Shown: positions 1 to 9,068, counted from the first letter of the stretch. The stretch is 64,000 nucleotides of DNA from Balneolaceae bacterium (GCA_034521445.1 JAXHMM010000005.1:310001-374000), one strand, 5' to 3'. Numbers and translations: made by a program. Notes: a model not told the origin generated them from the letters alone.

Positions 1-149
1 CGCCCAACCCCGGCGTGGTGCAGCACTACCTGCAGGAGGAGGGCATCGCGACGGAATTTCTGGAGGAGCCGGGGAAGGCGACGAGGAAAACTCCGGCGAC
101 GGCGGCGAATCCGCGGGGGATGATGCATGAGCGACCGCAGCTTCCATAG
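1..149 (+). CDS. 3' end of probable ligase-associated DNA exonuclease (partial)
   Basis: An open frame enters from the window edge and stops at 147-149. The visible tail is about 48 residues and includes PNPGVVQHYLQEEGIATEF. A short YLxEEGI-like C-terminus directly upstream of an ATP-dependent DNA ligase fits the metallo-beta-lactamase-fold exonuclease that sits beside such ligases in the ligase-associated DNA repair operon. No catalytic residues are visible, so the assignment rests on position plus a short tail. The stop overlaps the ligase start at 127, which suggests translational coupling. Confidence 0.4.
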   Translation, partial: PNPGVVQHYLQEEGIATEFLEEPGKATRKTPATAANPRGMMHERPQLP

Positions 150-1838
150 CCTGGCCGTGGCCGCCGGCGCATCAACGCCACCCGCGGCACCAACGCCAAG
201 ACGCGCATCTGCGCCGGCTACCTGCGTTCGCTGGAGACCGACGAAGACCTGGAGCTGGCCGTGCAGTTCCTGGCCGAGGGCGCCTTCCCGGCCTCTCCGG
301 CAAGCGGGCCTCCGTGGGCAGCCGCACCTACTCCACGGCCGCCGCCCGGTACTGCGAGATCGACTACGACAAGGTGTTCTCGCCCTGCAAGACCGCCCTG
401 GGCAGCGCCTCCGAGGCCATCCAGAAGCTGACCGCCAACATCGACGCCGCCCGCGCCAAACGCTCACCCGACCGCCCCACCCTGCAGGAGGTGCGCGGGT
501 ATTACGAGGAGCTCTACGGGGTCTCCTCCCGCGCCGACAAGCAGGAGATCCTCCAGCGCGCCTGGCGCCGCATGGAGCCGGTGGAAATCAAGTACTTCAT
601 CCGCATCATGAGCCAGGGCTCCCTGCGCATCGGCTTCGAGACGCGCAGCGTGATCGACGCCGTCGCCGAGGCCTGGGACGCGACCCGGAGTCGGTGCGCT
701 ACGCCCACATGATCACCGGCAGCGCCGGGCGCACGGCGGTGCTGGCCCGCCGGGGCGAGCTGGACCAGGCGCGGTTCACCCTCTTCAGCCCCTCTCCTTC
801 ATGCTCGCCTCCCCCATCGAGAGCCGGGCGGTGGAGGACCTCTCCGGCTATATCGCCGAAGAAGAATTCGACGGCGATGCGCAGCCAGGTGCACGTGAGC
901 GGGCAGCAGGTGAAGCTGTTCTCGAGAGACCTCAACGATATTACCCCTTCCTTCCCGGAGGTGGTACAGCTCTTCGCCTCACGCCCCCTGCCCGACCTGG
1001 TGCTCGACGGGGAGATCTGCGTGTACCGCGACGAGGAGATCCTCCCCTTCCAGCTGCTGCAGAAGCGCATGGGACGCAAGAAACCGGGCAAAAAGGTGCT
1101 GGAGGAGTACCCCGTGCTCTTCATCGCCTACGACGTGCTCTACCACGACGAAGGGCCGTTCTTCGGACGCACCCTCAGCCCGGCGGCGGGAGCTGCTGGA
1201 GGAGCTGGCCGCCCGGCACCGCCTGCCGGTCACCAGCCAGTTCGAGGTGGAGGACCACGGAGACGTGGAGCGGCTTTTCGAGCGGGCGCTGGCCCACGGC
1301 AACGAGGGACTCATGCTCAAAAGGAAGCAGAGCACCTACGAGTACGGGCAGCGGCGCAAATCGTGGCTCGAAGGTGAAAAAGCCCGGGGGCACCCTCGAC
1401 ACCGTCATGATGTACGCCCATGCGGGCAGCGGAAAGCGGGGCGGCTACTCTCGGACTTTACCCTGGGGGTGAGCGTGAAAGAGGACGAGCGCTACGAGGA
1501 GGAGTTCATCCCCATCGGCAAGGCCTACGGCGGCTACACCGATGAGGAGATGAAGGAGCTCAACCGCAAGATCAAGGAGATCACTGCGGAGCGCTACAGG
1601 TCCCACGCTGGGCCTGCTTCCCGAAATCGTCATCGAGCTGGAATTCGACGACATCCAGGTCAACAATCGCACCAAGGCCAATTATACCCTGCGGCTGCCC
1701 CGGTTCAAGGCCATCCGGTGGGATCTGGGACCCGGGAACGTCGACACCCTCAAGGACGTGGAACGTATGTACCGCGAAAAAATCGAGCGTGACCGCCTCA
1801 AGCAGCACGAGAACCCGTCCTTTTATTACGGGGAGTAG
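127..1838 (+). pseudogene. ATP-dependent DNA ligase, broken by about 8 frameshifts
   Basis: Translating piece by piece across frames recovers a nearly complete ligase. The N-terminal domain includes RINATRGTNAKTR near 166-204 and VGSRTYSTAAARYCEIDYDKV near 313-375, and it continues past the IMSQGSLRIGF segment near 607-640. The nucleotidyltransferase core follows (DLVLDGEICVYR near 994-1030), then the OB-fold tail ending NPSFYYGE before the stop at 1836-1838. Frame changes fall near 165, 295, 675, 795, 873, 1180, 1365, 1450 and 1610. The adenylation motif region (862-880) reads EEFDG where the family has K-x-DG, and it also carries an indel, so both reading and catalysis look lost. Length and order match the exonuclease-linked ligases. 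Either a true pseudogene or a badly sequenced stretch. Confidence 0.85.
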
Positions 1839-1841
1839 CCA

Positions 1842-2009
1842 TTAAGAATTGTTGCACCACAAAATGTAGAGGCACAGCATGATAACCAGCAAATCTGAGT
1901 TGTATAAGGACCTTGCCTTTGCATCAGAGGCATCAGATTGAGATCGCTTCTTCCACCAGGAATAAGCCGAATAAACTATGATCAATACCATCACCGCATT
2001 TGCGAGCAT
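1842..2009 (-). CDS. possible small two-helix membrane protein
   Basis: A 55-codon frame on the minus strand starts at ATG 2009 and stops at 1842, just after the ligase. It encodes two hydrophobic segments, AVMVLIIVYSAYSWW and LLVIMLCLYILWC, separated by a charged serine- and alanine-rich loop. No family is recognised. The codons could be chance in this AT-rich gap, but the two-helix pattern is better than random. The frame is also open for about 27 codons upstream of the chosen ATG without another good start. Confidence 0.3.
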   Translation of the reverse strand: MLANAVMVLIIVYSAYSWWKKRSQSDASDAKARSLYNSDLLVIMLCLYILWCNNS

Positions 2010-2084
2010 CCGTGTCGTACTGATATTTAGTATTACGCCAGTTAATAAGTATTTCCATGAGCAGATAAAGAGTGATCAATGTTG

Positions 2085-2156
2085 TTGTTTAATTGCAACA
2101 AAGACTAATGTTGCACTATAATCGCAACAAAACAACTTGTTGCAATATTATTGCAC
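2085..2156. repeat. cluster of TTGCAACA / TGTTGCAA half-sites
   Basis: Within about 70 bp the word TTGCAACA, its complement TGTTGCAA, or a one-base variant occurs at least five times in both orientations, including CAACTTGTTGCAATA near 2134-2148. A further GTTGCACCAC copy lies at about 1850. The cluster sits in an AT-rich gap with no convincing gene. It looks like an operator array or a remnant of one. The binding protein is unknown. Confidence 0.35.
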
Positions 2157-2261
2157 GGATTCAGGATCGATGCCGTTTCCAAGTCTACTGGTATCACCTG
2201 ATAGATCGGAATGGAGCGCCTTCCTTACTGCTCAATGGATGCTAAAAAGCACCATGACATT

Positions 2262-2474
2262 CTATGAACTTTTCTCATCCGCCGGCTCCCCGCGGTCGCA
2301 CTTTTTGCAGTCCAGCTCATCACCCAGCCGGCTCTCCCTGCCCTGCTGCGTGGTCACCCAGGGCCGAAGCTGCCACGGGGGATCGTGGCGTACGTGCTGG
2401 TTGTGTCCGCAGGCCAGCTCGGCCACCCAGTCGTCCTCTTCGTCCTTGTGGTATCCCGTAATCGGCTGTTTCAT
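2262..2474 (-). CDS. DUF3565 family protein
   Basis: This 70-residue protein starts MKQPITGYHKDEEDDWVAEL and contains the family's conserved ACGHNQHVRH and LDCKKCD segments. Cys and His spacing (CGH, HVRH, CxxC) suggests a bound metal, but the function is not known. It lies 27 bp downstream of the ferredoxin gene on the same strand and is probably co-transcribed with it, a pairing that is common for this family. It is full length, with no frameshift. Confidence 0.8.
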   Translation of the reverse strand: MKQPITGYHKDEEDDWVAELACGHNQHVRHDPPWQLRPWVTTQQGRESRLGDELDCKKCDRGEPADEKSS

Positions 2475-2501
2475 ACATCAGGATATTTACAGGACATTCT
2501 C

Positions 2502-2840
2502 CTACTCCCAGCTTTCCAGTAGGTGTTCCCGTTTGTTCTCCCGCCCGCTCCAGGCGTCCGCTTCCGGCAGCGACGCTTTCGTTTCGTTTATGACGTGCTG
2601 TTCCCACTGCTCCGATAGACGTTCGTTTAGCGCTATGTACTCCTCCCACTCCAGGGGCACTTCGTCGTCTGGGAAAATGGCCTCTTCGGGACATTCGGCC
2701 ACGCATGCGTCGCAGTCTATGCACTCCAGAGGATCGATAACCAGGAAATTGGGGCCTTCCCGGAAGGCATCCACCGGGCAGACCGCGGCGCAGTTGGTAT
2801 GCTTGCACTGTATGCAGGGATCGGTGACGACGTAGGCCAT
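2502..2840 (-). CDS. 7Fe ferredoxin (3Fe-4S / 4Fe-4S)
   Basis: This 112-residue ferredoxin starts MAYVVTDPCIQCKHTNCAAV. The first cluster motif is C-x2-C-x4-C-x3-CP and the second is CIDCDACVAECP, which together match the FdxA-type seven-iron ferredoxins with a charged C-terminal extension. It is a cytoplasmic low-potential electron carrier; the partner cannot be read from sequence. It is transcribed with the downstream DUF3565 gene and diverges from the RIC-like gene across about 165 bp, so the two may share control by the nearby Fe-S-type regulator. Confidence 0.9.
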   Translation of the reverse strand: MAYVVTDPCIQCKHTNCAAVCPVDAFREGPNFLVIDPLECIDCDACVAECPEEAIFPDDEVPLEWEEYIALNERLSEQWEQHVINETKASLPEADAWSGRENKREHLLESWE

Positions 2841-3004
2841 GATCGGAGCGTGCGGACAGGTTTGATTCGGGATGACTCAGACCAAAGTTAGAGCACCCCC
2901 AACCTAATTTCAACTTTAAAAACGGTATTTACCGATTTTATTGATTTAATGATGCGGGAATACCTAACTTCACGGGTGCAAACCCGGAACCAACCGCAAG
3001 ACCC

Positions 3005-3742
3005 ATGCCCGCAAATTCAACGCTCACACGAACATAACGCCCGAAGCCACGGTCGGCCAGATCCTCGAAGCCGGTGAGCAGTCAGAGGAGCTTCTGGCCT
3101 CCATCGGCTTCTCCCCGCGCAGCCACGAGAGGAAACCCTGCGGGCCGCCTGCCGGCAGAAGCATTGGGACGAAGAAGAGGTGCTCCGGTGGCTCAAGAAA
3201 AATCTTGCCGTGGACGGGAAAAACACGCGTGGTCCCATGCCAGCCGAGCGTGACAACGTTTCCGACTGGTGCCGATACATGGAGAACGAATACCTGGATC
3301 GGAACAGCCAACTGCTCGAGGAGATCGAGGAGGTATATCCCCGTGTACGAAAGATTCATGGAAACCAGTACATATGGCTAAAGCAGATGCACTGGCACTT
3401 CGAAAAGCTGAATGAGAAACTGAATTGGTACATGTACTTCCAACGCCGGAAATGGTTTCCTCTCTTGCATAAGCTGGACGCCGATCACGCAGGTCCCTGC
3501 GGCACGGCACCCTCAAGAAGATTGAAAACAGCCTGAACCTTATGGAAAATGACCAGCAGACGCTGCTGGACATGGTAGAAGATGTAGAAGACAGGAGTCG
3601 GGATTTTCGCAATCCCCCCGGCGCCTGCTCCACGTTTCGTATCCTGAATTTCCACTTGGAAAATCTGGCCTCCTCCGTACGAGGACAGGTGGCCATAGAA
3701 CGAGAAAACCTCTTCCCGTATGTACGAAAGCAGCTGAGATAA
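3005..3742 (+). pseudogene. RIC/ScdA-like iron-sulfur repair protein, broken and lacking metal ligands
   Basis: Three joined frames recover a RIC-like layout. An N-terminal ScdA-N type domain runs from about 3037 (ITPEATVGQILEAGEQ, then RAACRQKHWDEEEVLRWL), followed by a hemerythrin-like helical domain (about 3270-3742). Frame changes occur near 3035, 3130 (GAGAGG where GAGGAGG would restore the frame) and 3490. The family's CCGG is replaced by SPRS, the HGxxH by HGNQY, and the second His/Glu helix by a YMYFQRRKW stretch. Most di-iron ligands are therefore absent even where the frame is intact. It is either a divergent paralogue with another role or a dying copy. Position beside a SufR-like regulator and near nirK fits nitrosative stress. 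Confidence 0.7.
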
Positions 3743-3775
3743 CCTGACAACGGTACGGAAATACTCTTTCACCGA

Positions 3776-4417
3776 ATGTTCCAGCCAACCATGTTCACCG
3801 GTTCCAAAAAGCAACTTCTCGAACTTGTCAAAAGAAAAGGAAGGGTTTCCCTGGATGAGGCCGTCGACCACACCGACCTGGCGAAAACCACGCTGCGCGA
3901 GCACCTGCTGCAGCTGGAACGCGACGGCTATGTCGAGCGCGAATACGTGCGCTCCGGACCCGGCCGGCCCAGCCTGGAATACCGGATGACCCGGAAGGGC
4001 AACAGCCTCTTCCCTTCCTCCGAGTCGGCCCTGGTCAGGGAACTGCTGGCCTACCTGAAGTCGCGGGGAGATGAGAAAACCATTGAGGATTTTTTCCGAG
4101 TTTTCTGGCAGGAACGCATCGACAAGGCCCGCGAGCGCATGGAAGGCTCACCGGAAGCGGATCTCCGGTCCCAGCTGAAGGCCTTGATGGAGCTGTTGGA
4201 GGAGGAAGGTTTCATGCCGGAATTCTCGCTGGATGAAGAGAAGGAAACCCTCACCATCAGGGAGTGCAACTGCCCTTTCAGCGAAGTGGTCAAGGAGACG
4301 CGCCTGCCCTGCAAGCTGGAGGCCATGTTCTACCGGGAACTGTTCAACGAGGGAGCCGAGCGCACCTCCTACCTCGCCGAGGGCGATCATTCATGTACCT
4401 ACGAAATTTCTCTTTAA
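3776..4417 (+). CDS. SufR-like Fe-S transcriptional regulator
   Basis: This 213-residue protein has an N-terminal winged helix-turn-helix (residues about 8-75, with VSLDEAVDHTDLAKTTLREH and the wing GPGRPSLEYR). A C-terminal domain carries Cys164, Cys166, Cys179 and Cys207 in the CNCPF...C...C pattern of SufR-type regulators, which bind a [4Fe-4S] or [2Fe-2S] cluster. The likely role is sensing iron-sulfur or NO status and controlling the neighbouring ferredoxin, RIC-like and nitrite reductase genes; that target list is inference. ATG 3776 is used, and ATG 3791 is an alternative. It follows the RIC-like gene by 33 bp. Confidence 0.8.
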   Translation: MFQPTMFTGSKKQLLELVKRKGRVSLDEAVDHTDLAKTTLREHLLQLERDGYVEREYVRSGPGRPSLEYRMTRKGNSLFPSSESALVRELLAYLKSRGDEKTIEDFFRVFWQERIDKARERMEGSPEADLRSQLKALMELLEEEGFMPEFSLDEEKETLTIRECNCPFSEVVKETRLPCKLEAMFYRELFNEGAERTSYLAEGDHSCTYEISL

Positions 4418-4471
4418 GATTAACTGCGGCCGAGCTAGCCGTTTCATCGACCCATTACACCATAGAATGTT

Positions 4472-5857
4472 ATGATTGTCCACCAACTCGCACGCTTTGT
4501 ACAGGAAGCCTCTTTTGAAGATCTCTCCCGGGAAGCCCTGACCCAACTTAAAATAAGGCTCCTCGACTCCCTGGGAACCGCCATCGGGGCTGTGGAAGGT
4601 CCCCCGGCGCAAGCCATACGTTCGATGATCACCGACTCCCTGGGAGGAAACGCCCGGAGCACCCTCATCGGGGGAGGGCAAACCGCACCGGATCGCGCCG
4701 CCCTTTACAACAGCGCCCTGGTGCGTTACCTCGACTTCAACGACAGCTACCTGGCCGAAGGGGAGACCTGCCACCCGAGCGACAACATTGGCTCCATCCT
4801 GGCCGCGGGCGAGACGACCGAAATGAACGGCAGGGAATTCCTTACCGCCCTGGCGGTGGCCTACCAGGTGCAGTGCCGCCTCAGCGACGAGGCGCCAGTG
4901 CGCGACAAGGGTTTCGACCATACCACGCAGGGATCCTACGCCGTGGCGGCGGGCGTCTCCCGGGCCCTGGGGCTGGACCAGGAGCAGACGGCCCACGCCC
5001 TCGCCATCGCGGGAACGGCCCTGAACGCCTTGCGGGTAACGAGGACCGGCGCGCTATCTCACTGGAAGGGACTGGCCTATCCGCATACGGCCTTCGGAGG
5101 CACGCACGCGGCGCTGCTGGCCAGCCACGGCATCACGGGTCCGCCCGCCGTATTTGAGGGCAACAAGGGATTCATGGATTCCATCGCGGGCGACTTTTCG
5201 ATCGACTGGGATCAGGAGGACCTGGAGCGGGTCACCCGCACCATCATCAAGAAATTCAACGCCGAAATTCACTCCCAGTCCGCCATCGAGGGGATCATCG
5301 AACTGCGGGACCGCCACGGGTTGCGCGGCGGGGAGGTGGCGTCTATCGACATCGAGATCTTCGAGGTGGCCTACCACATCATCGGCGGAGGCGAGGAGGG
5401 AGACAAAACCGTCGTGCGCACCAAGGAGGAGGCCGACCACAGCCTGCAGTACATGGTCTCGGCCGCGCTGCTCGACGGGCAGGTCATGCCCGAACAGTAC
5501 CGGCCGGAGCGCATCGAATCGGAGGACATCCAGTCCCTGCTCCGGCGCGTGCAGGTCTCCCCTGACGGGGAGTACAGCGACCGCTTCCCCGACGCCATGC
5601 CCGTCCGGATTACCGTGCACCTGGAAAACGGGGAGCGGCACCGCATCGAAAAAAGCGACTACGAAGGCTTTCACACACGTCCCATGAGCTGGGACACCGT
5701 CATGGACAAGTTCACGGGCCTTGCGGCCCCCTACACCACCCCGCAGCTTCGGGAACGGATCGTAGAGGCCGTACAGGATTTTGAAAACCGCACCGTCCCG
5801 GAGCTGATGCGCCTGCTCCGGGAGGTGCGCCTCAGTCCGAAGAATTCGAACAGCTAA
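4472..5857 (+). CDS. MmgE/PrpD family protein
   Basis: At 461 residues this matches the MmgE/PrpD fold in full length (2-methylcitrate dehydratase, cis-aconitate decarboxylase and relatives). Recognisable blocks are LLDSLGTAIGA (about 30-40), SALVRYLDFNDSYL (about 82-95), HPSDNIGSILAA and the TRTGALSHWKGLAYPHTAFGG region near residue 190-210. The exact substrate cannot be told. No methylcitrate cycle genes are nearby; instead it lies 16 bp upstream of the ComA/HSA32-like gene, probably as an operon. Coding is clean, in contrast to the upstream genes. Confidence 0.9.
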   Translation: MIVHQLARFVQEASFEDLSREALTQLKIRLLDSLGTAIGAVEGPPAQAIRSMITDSLGGNARSTLIGGGQTAPDRAALYNSALVRYLDFNDSYLAEGETCHPSDNIGSILAAGETTEMNGREFLTALAVAYQVQCRLSDEAPVRDKGFDHTTQGSYAVAAGVSRALGLDQEQTAHALAIAGTALNALRVTRTGALSHWKGLAYPHTAFGGTHAALLASHGITGPPAVFEGNKGFMDSIAGDFSIDWDQEDLERVTRTIIKKFNAEIHSQSAIEGIIELRDRHGLRGGEVASIDIEIFEVAYHIIGGGEEGDKTVVRTKEEADHSLQYMVSAALLDGQVMPEQYRPERIESEDIQSLLRRVQVSPDGEYSDRFPDAMPVRITVHLENGERHRIEKSDYEGFHTRPMSWDTVMDKFTGLAAPYTTPQLRERIVEAVQDFENRTVPELMRLLREVRLSPKNSNS

Positions 5858-5873
5858 TCAAACCGAAAGCATT

Positions 5874-6698
5874 ATGAGCAACGAGAAAAACTTCGATTTC
5901 CTGAACAAGAACGAACGAGACGACAAACCCCGGAGCAACGGCGTGACCGAAATACGCGGCCCCTATTACGCCGTCATGGGTCGGCGGTACCTGGAGGATA
6001 TCATGGAGACCATGGGCGAACACGTGGACTCGCTGAAATTTTCGGGGGGCTCCTTTTCCATCATGCCCCGTGAGGCGGTCACCGAACTCATCGACATCGC
6101 CCACAAACACGACGTGATGGTCTCCACGGGTGGGTTCATGGAGTACGTGCTCACCCAGGGCAGGGAGGCGGTGGACAGCTACATCGCCGCCTGCAAGGAC
6201 TACGGCTTCGATATCATCGAGCTTTCGGCCGGCTTCATCTCTCTGCCCACCGGCGACTGGCTTCGGCTCATTGAGAAGGTGCAGCAGGCGGGACTTAAGG
6301 CCAAGCCGGAAATCGGCATTCAGTTCGGGGCCGGCGGGGACACCGCCCGGGGCGAGCTGGAGTCCGAAGGCACCCTCGACACCGATTACGCGGTCAGGCA
6401 GGCCAGACGCTTCCTGGACGCCGGCGCCTACATGATCATGATCGAATCGGAGGGCATCACCGAAAACGCGGATCCCTGGAGAACCGAGGTGCCCGCGGCC
6501 TTTATTAATGAACTGGGACTCGAAAAACTCATGTTCGAGGCCGCCGATCCCGAGGTCTTCGCCTGGTACGTCAAAAACTACGGGCCCGAAGTGAACCTCT
6601 TCGTAGACCACAGCCAGATCGTGCAGCTCGAAACTCTGCGGCGCGGCATCTGGGGAACCAAAAGCCTGTGGGGACGCGTCCTGACTTACAAATCCTGA
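5874..6698 (+). CDS. phosphosulfolactate synthase family (ComA/HSA32-like)
   Basis: This 274-residue beta/alpha-barrel protein is strongly conserved. Landmarks include GVTEIRGPYYAVMGRRYLED, VDSLKFSGGSF, STGGFMEYVL, ELSAGFISLP, KPEIGIQFGAGGDT, MIMIESEGITEN and the C-terminal VNLFVDHSQIVQLETLRRG with GIWGTKSLWGR. ComA makes phosphosulfolactate from phosphoenolpyruvate and sulfite in coenzyme M synthesis; the plant HSA32 branch has a heat-tolerance role with unclear chemistry. This protein resembles the HSA32-like bacterial branch closely. The other coenzyme M genes are not in the window. It probably forms an operon with the MmgE/PrpD gene. Confidence 0.88.
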   Translation: MSNEKNFDFLNKNERDDKPRSNGVTEIRGPYYAVMGRRYLEDIMETMGEHVDSLKFSGGSFSIMPREAVTELIDIAHKHDVMVSTGGFMEYVLTQGREAVDSYIAACKDYGFDIIELSAGFISLPTGDWLRLIEKVQQAGLKAKPEIGIQFGAGGDTARGELESEGTLDTDYAVRQARRFLDAGAYMIMIESEGITENADPWRTEVPAAFINELGLEKLMFEAADPEVFAWYVKNYGPEVNLFVDHSQIVQLETLRRGIWGTKSLWGRVLTYKS

Positions 6699-6901
6699 AC
6701 GCCCGCAAGTCCTTGCCGTCCGGGTTCAAGGCCTGCAGCACCATGCTCCCTGTTCGGGAAACTCCCGCGGGGCTGGGACAAATTCACATTTCATTTGAGA
6801 TTTAATAGTATTTTATCTTTTTTATGACATCACATAGGGCCATGATGTTGTGGACAGCATGGAAACCGGATGCAAATACAAGGAACAACCACGATGAAGC
6901 A

Positions 6902-7264
6902 ATGAAAAAATGCTACGCGCTCATACTGCTTTTCTCCTTCCTGACCGGCATGCTACAACCCGTCCTGCCCATGATCGAATACCAGCTCTACGAGGATGAC
7001 CTGCTCGAATTTATCTGGCAGGACCAGAATCCGGGAGAGGATCTCAGTGCCCTGGCCTGCCTGTCCTACGGCAACACCGCCGCCCAAAACAGCGACGCCG
7101 GCGATTCCCTGCTGAACGACAATTTTTATCCGCTGGCCCCCGATATCGCACTAGTACCTCTTCTGCAGGTATTCTTCAACTCCGACCGTGTGTATATCCC
7201 GGTCGTGCGACAAACGCAGAGCCCCTCTTTCCAGCCACTCATTCCCCCACCCCGGGCCGCCTAA
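6902..7264 (+). CDS. small secreted or membrane-anchored protein of unknown function
   Basis: The 120-residue protein starts MKKCYALILLFSFLTGMLQP, a clear signal peptide or membrane anchor, and ends in a proline-rich tail (PLIPPPRAA). I chose ATG 6902 because the signal sequence begins there; the open frame extends further upstream without one. The N-terminus resembles small leader proteins seen at the head of metal-related operons in Bacteroidota, but the conserved Cys/His motifs of those proteins are missing. It lies about 150 bp ahead of nirK. No function is assigned. Confidence 0.6.
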   Translation: MKKCYALILLFSFLTGMLQPVLPMIEYQLYEDDLLEFIWQDQNPGEDLSALACLSYGNTAAQNSDAGDSLLNDNFYPLAPDIALVPLLQVFFNSDRVYIPVVRQTQSPSFQPLIPPPRAA

Positions 7265-7418
7265 CCCGGGAGAGGTATGGGCTGTACACGGCGCAGCACG
7301 CCCGGCCAGGGTGTGGCCCGGACTCCTCCCCCATCTCACATCCCCTGTCTCACGACCCATGGTGCATGCGCCGCGCACCACCCGGAAATTAATCGTTCAA
7401 AAAATCAGGTATAGCATT

Positions 7419-8519
7419 ATGAATTCCGATCAACGCAAATCAGGATATTCCCGCAAACAATTCATGAAAAATATCGGCGGTGCCATGCTCTCAGGCGGCG
7501 TTTTGGCCGGAGCCTTTCCATTCACCGGCCGTGCCAACGATGCGCCTGCCTTGGCGGCGGACGGATCCGGCAGGAAGCCGGCCGAAGTGAAAGTGGACCG
7601 CGTCGCGGCGGACCCCACCAACCTCCCCGGTCCCATTCGCCGTTCCCGGCCCAAGACCCATGAAATCGAACTGGTGAGCCGCGAGGTCCTCGCCGAAATA
7701 GAAGACGGGGTGCAGTTCCGCTACCTGACCTTCGGCGGGCAGGTCCCGGGTCCCATGCTGCGCGTTCGCAGGGGCGATACCGTCATCCTTACCCATACCT
7801 CGGCTCCTGAAAATGCGCTGCTTCACAACGTGGATTTCCACGCGGTCTACGGCACGGGGGGAGGCGCCGCAGCCACCTACTGTTCGCCCGGCCAGTCCAA
7901 GACCATCAAGTTCAAGGCCATGTACCCGGGTGCCTACATCTATCACTGCGCCGTACCGCGACTCGATTACCACATCAGCAGCGGCATGTACGGGCTGATT
8001 CTCGTGGAGCCCGAAGAGGGCCTGCCGGAAGTGGACCACGAATTCTACTTCGGGCAGAACGAGATCTACTCCCAGAAACTCCCCGGGGAGACCGGCATGC
8101 ACGAATTCAATTTCGAAAACATGCAGGACGAAATCGCCCAGTACGTCGTGCTGAACGGCGAGAAGCAAGCCATTACAGGCAATCGCTACGGACCTCTCAA
8201 GGTGAAGAAGGGCGAAACCGCCCGCATCTTTTTCGTGAATGGGGGACCCAACCTGGCTTCCAGCTTTCATCCCATCGGGAACGTGTGGACCAAGACCTGG
8301 CGGGAAGGAGCCATAGCCAGCAATCCAGAGCGCTTTGTGCAGACCGCGCTGGTGCCCCCTGGCAGCTGCGGCATTTTCGAGATGGACTTCCCCGTCCCCT
8401 CAACCATCCACCTGGTGGATCACGCCCTCAGCCGCGTGGCCAACAAGGGTATGATGGGCGACATCGTGGTCGAAGGAGCCGATGATCCCGACATCTTCGA
8501 TCCCGACTACACCGCCTAG
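7419..8519 (+). CDS. nirK: copper-containing nitrite reductase, short form
   Basis: The 366-residue protein has two cupredoxin domains and reduces nitrite to NO in the periplasm. The type 1 copper ligands are His136, Cys177, His185 and Met190. The type 2 site has His141, His176 and His335, with catalytic Asp139 and His284. The start at 7419 gives a Tat-like N-terminus (SRKQFMK, then a hydrophobic stretch ending near GRANDA); the longer open frame upstream is not supported. It lies 51 bp from azurin, a likely electron donor. It differs from the second nirK in the loop between Cys177 and His185 (AVPRLDY versus ATAPVGM), so the two may differ in partner or kinetics. Confidence 0.93.
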   Translation: MNSDQRKSGYSRKQFMKNIGGAMLSGGVLAGAFPFTGRANDAPALAADGSGRKPAEVKVDRVAADPTNLPGPIRRSRPKTHEIELVSREVLAEIEDGVQFRYLTFGGQVPGPMLRVRRGDTVILTHTSAPENALLHNVDFHAVYGTGGGAAATYCSPGQSKTIKFKAMYPGAYIYHCAVPRLDYHISSGMYGLILVEPEEGLPEVDHEFYFGQNEIYSQKLPGETGMHEFNFENMQDEIAQYVVLNGEKQAITGNRYGPLKVKKGETARIFFVNGGPNLASSFHPIGNVWTKTWREGAIASNPERFVQTALVPPGSCGIFEMDFPVPSTIHLVDHALSRVANKGMMGDIVVEGADDPDIFDPDYTA

Positions 8520-8569
8520 TTCCCAGATTCATAACGTGCCATTGTTCACCGATAAACACCCACTATATC

Positions 8570-9043
8570 ATGTTAGCACCTAAAAGACTTATTGTCCTTA
8601 CCATCCTCGCACTCACCGCCATGACCTTCCTGGCGCCCGGAACCGCCGCAGCGCAGCAGGCCAAGGTCATCGAGATGGACGGCACCGACCAGCTCAAGTT
8701 CACCGTAACCGAAATCACCGCCCGGCCCGGCCAGCAGATTACCGTCAAGCTGACGACCGTCAGCGACATGCCGGCCGCCGCCATGTCGCACAACTTTGTG
8801 CTGCTGGCGGCCGATGCCGATGCCACCAAGGTGGTCCAGGCTTCGGCAACCAAGGCGGACAACGAGTACATCGCCCCCGAAATGAAGGACAAGATCATCG
8901 CCTATACGGGCATGGCCGGGGGCGGCGAGACCGTGGAGGTCACCTTCACCGCCCCGGAAGAGCCGGGCGAATACACCTATGTGTGTACCTTCCCCGGGCA
9001 CTTCCTGGCCGGAATGAAGGGCACCCTCATCGTCAAAGGGTAG
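8570..9043 (+). CDS. azurin
   Basis: This 157-residue blue copper protein has a signal peptide (residues 1 to about 28, ending GTAAAQQ) and a cupredoxin fold. The copper ligands are His74 (in AMSHNFVLL), Cys139, His144 and Met149 (in CTFPGHFLAGM), which is the azurin arrangement. It should carry electrons in the periplasm, most plausibly to the nitrite reductase encoded just upstream. A strong hairpin terminator follows 25 bp downstream, closing this transcription unit. Confidence 0.92.
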   Translation: MLAPKRLIVLTILALTAMTFLAPGTAAAQQAKVIEMDGTDQLKFTVTEITARPGQQITVKLTTVSDMPAAAMSHNFVLLAADADATKVVQASATKADNEYIAPEMKDKIIAYTGMAGGGETVEVTFTAPEEPGEYTYVCTFPGHFLAGMKGTLIVKG

Positions 9044-9068
9044 GACGTTATCTGCCGGTATGCCAACG

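Noticed and set aside
2137-2835. A 232-codon plus-strand frame
   Set aside because: Antisense to the ferredoxin and DUF3565 genes, both of which have clear family motifs.
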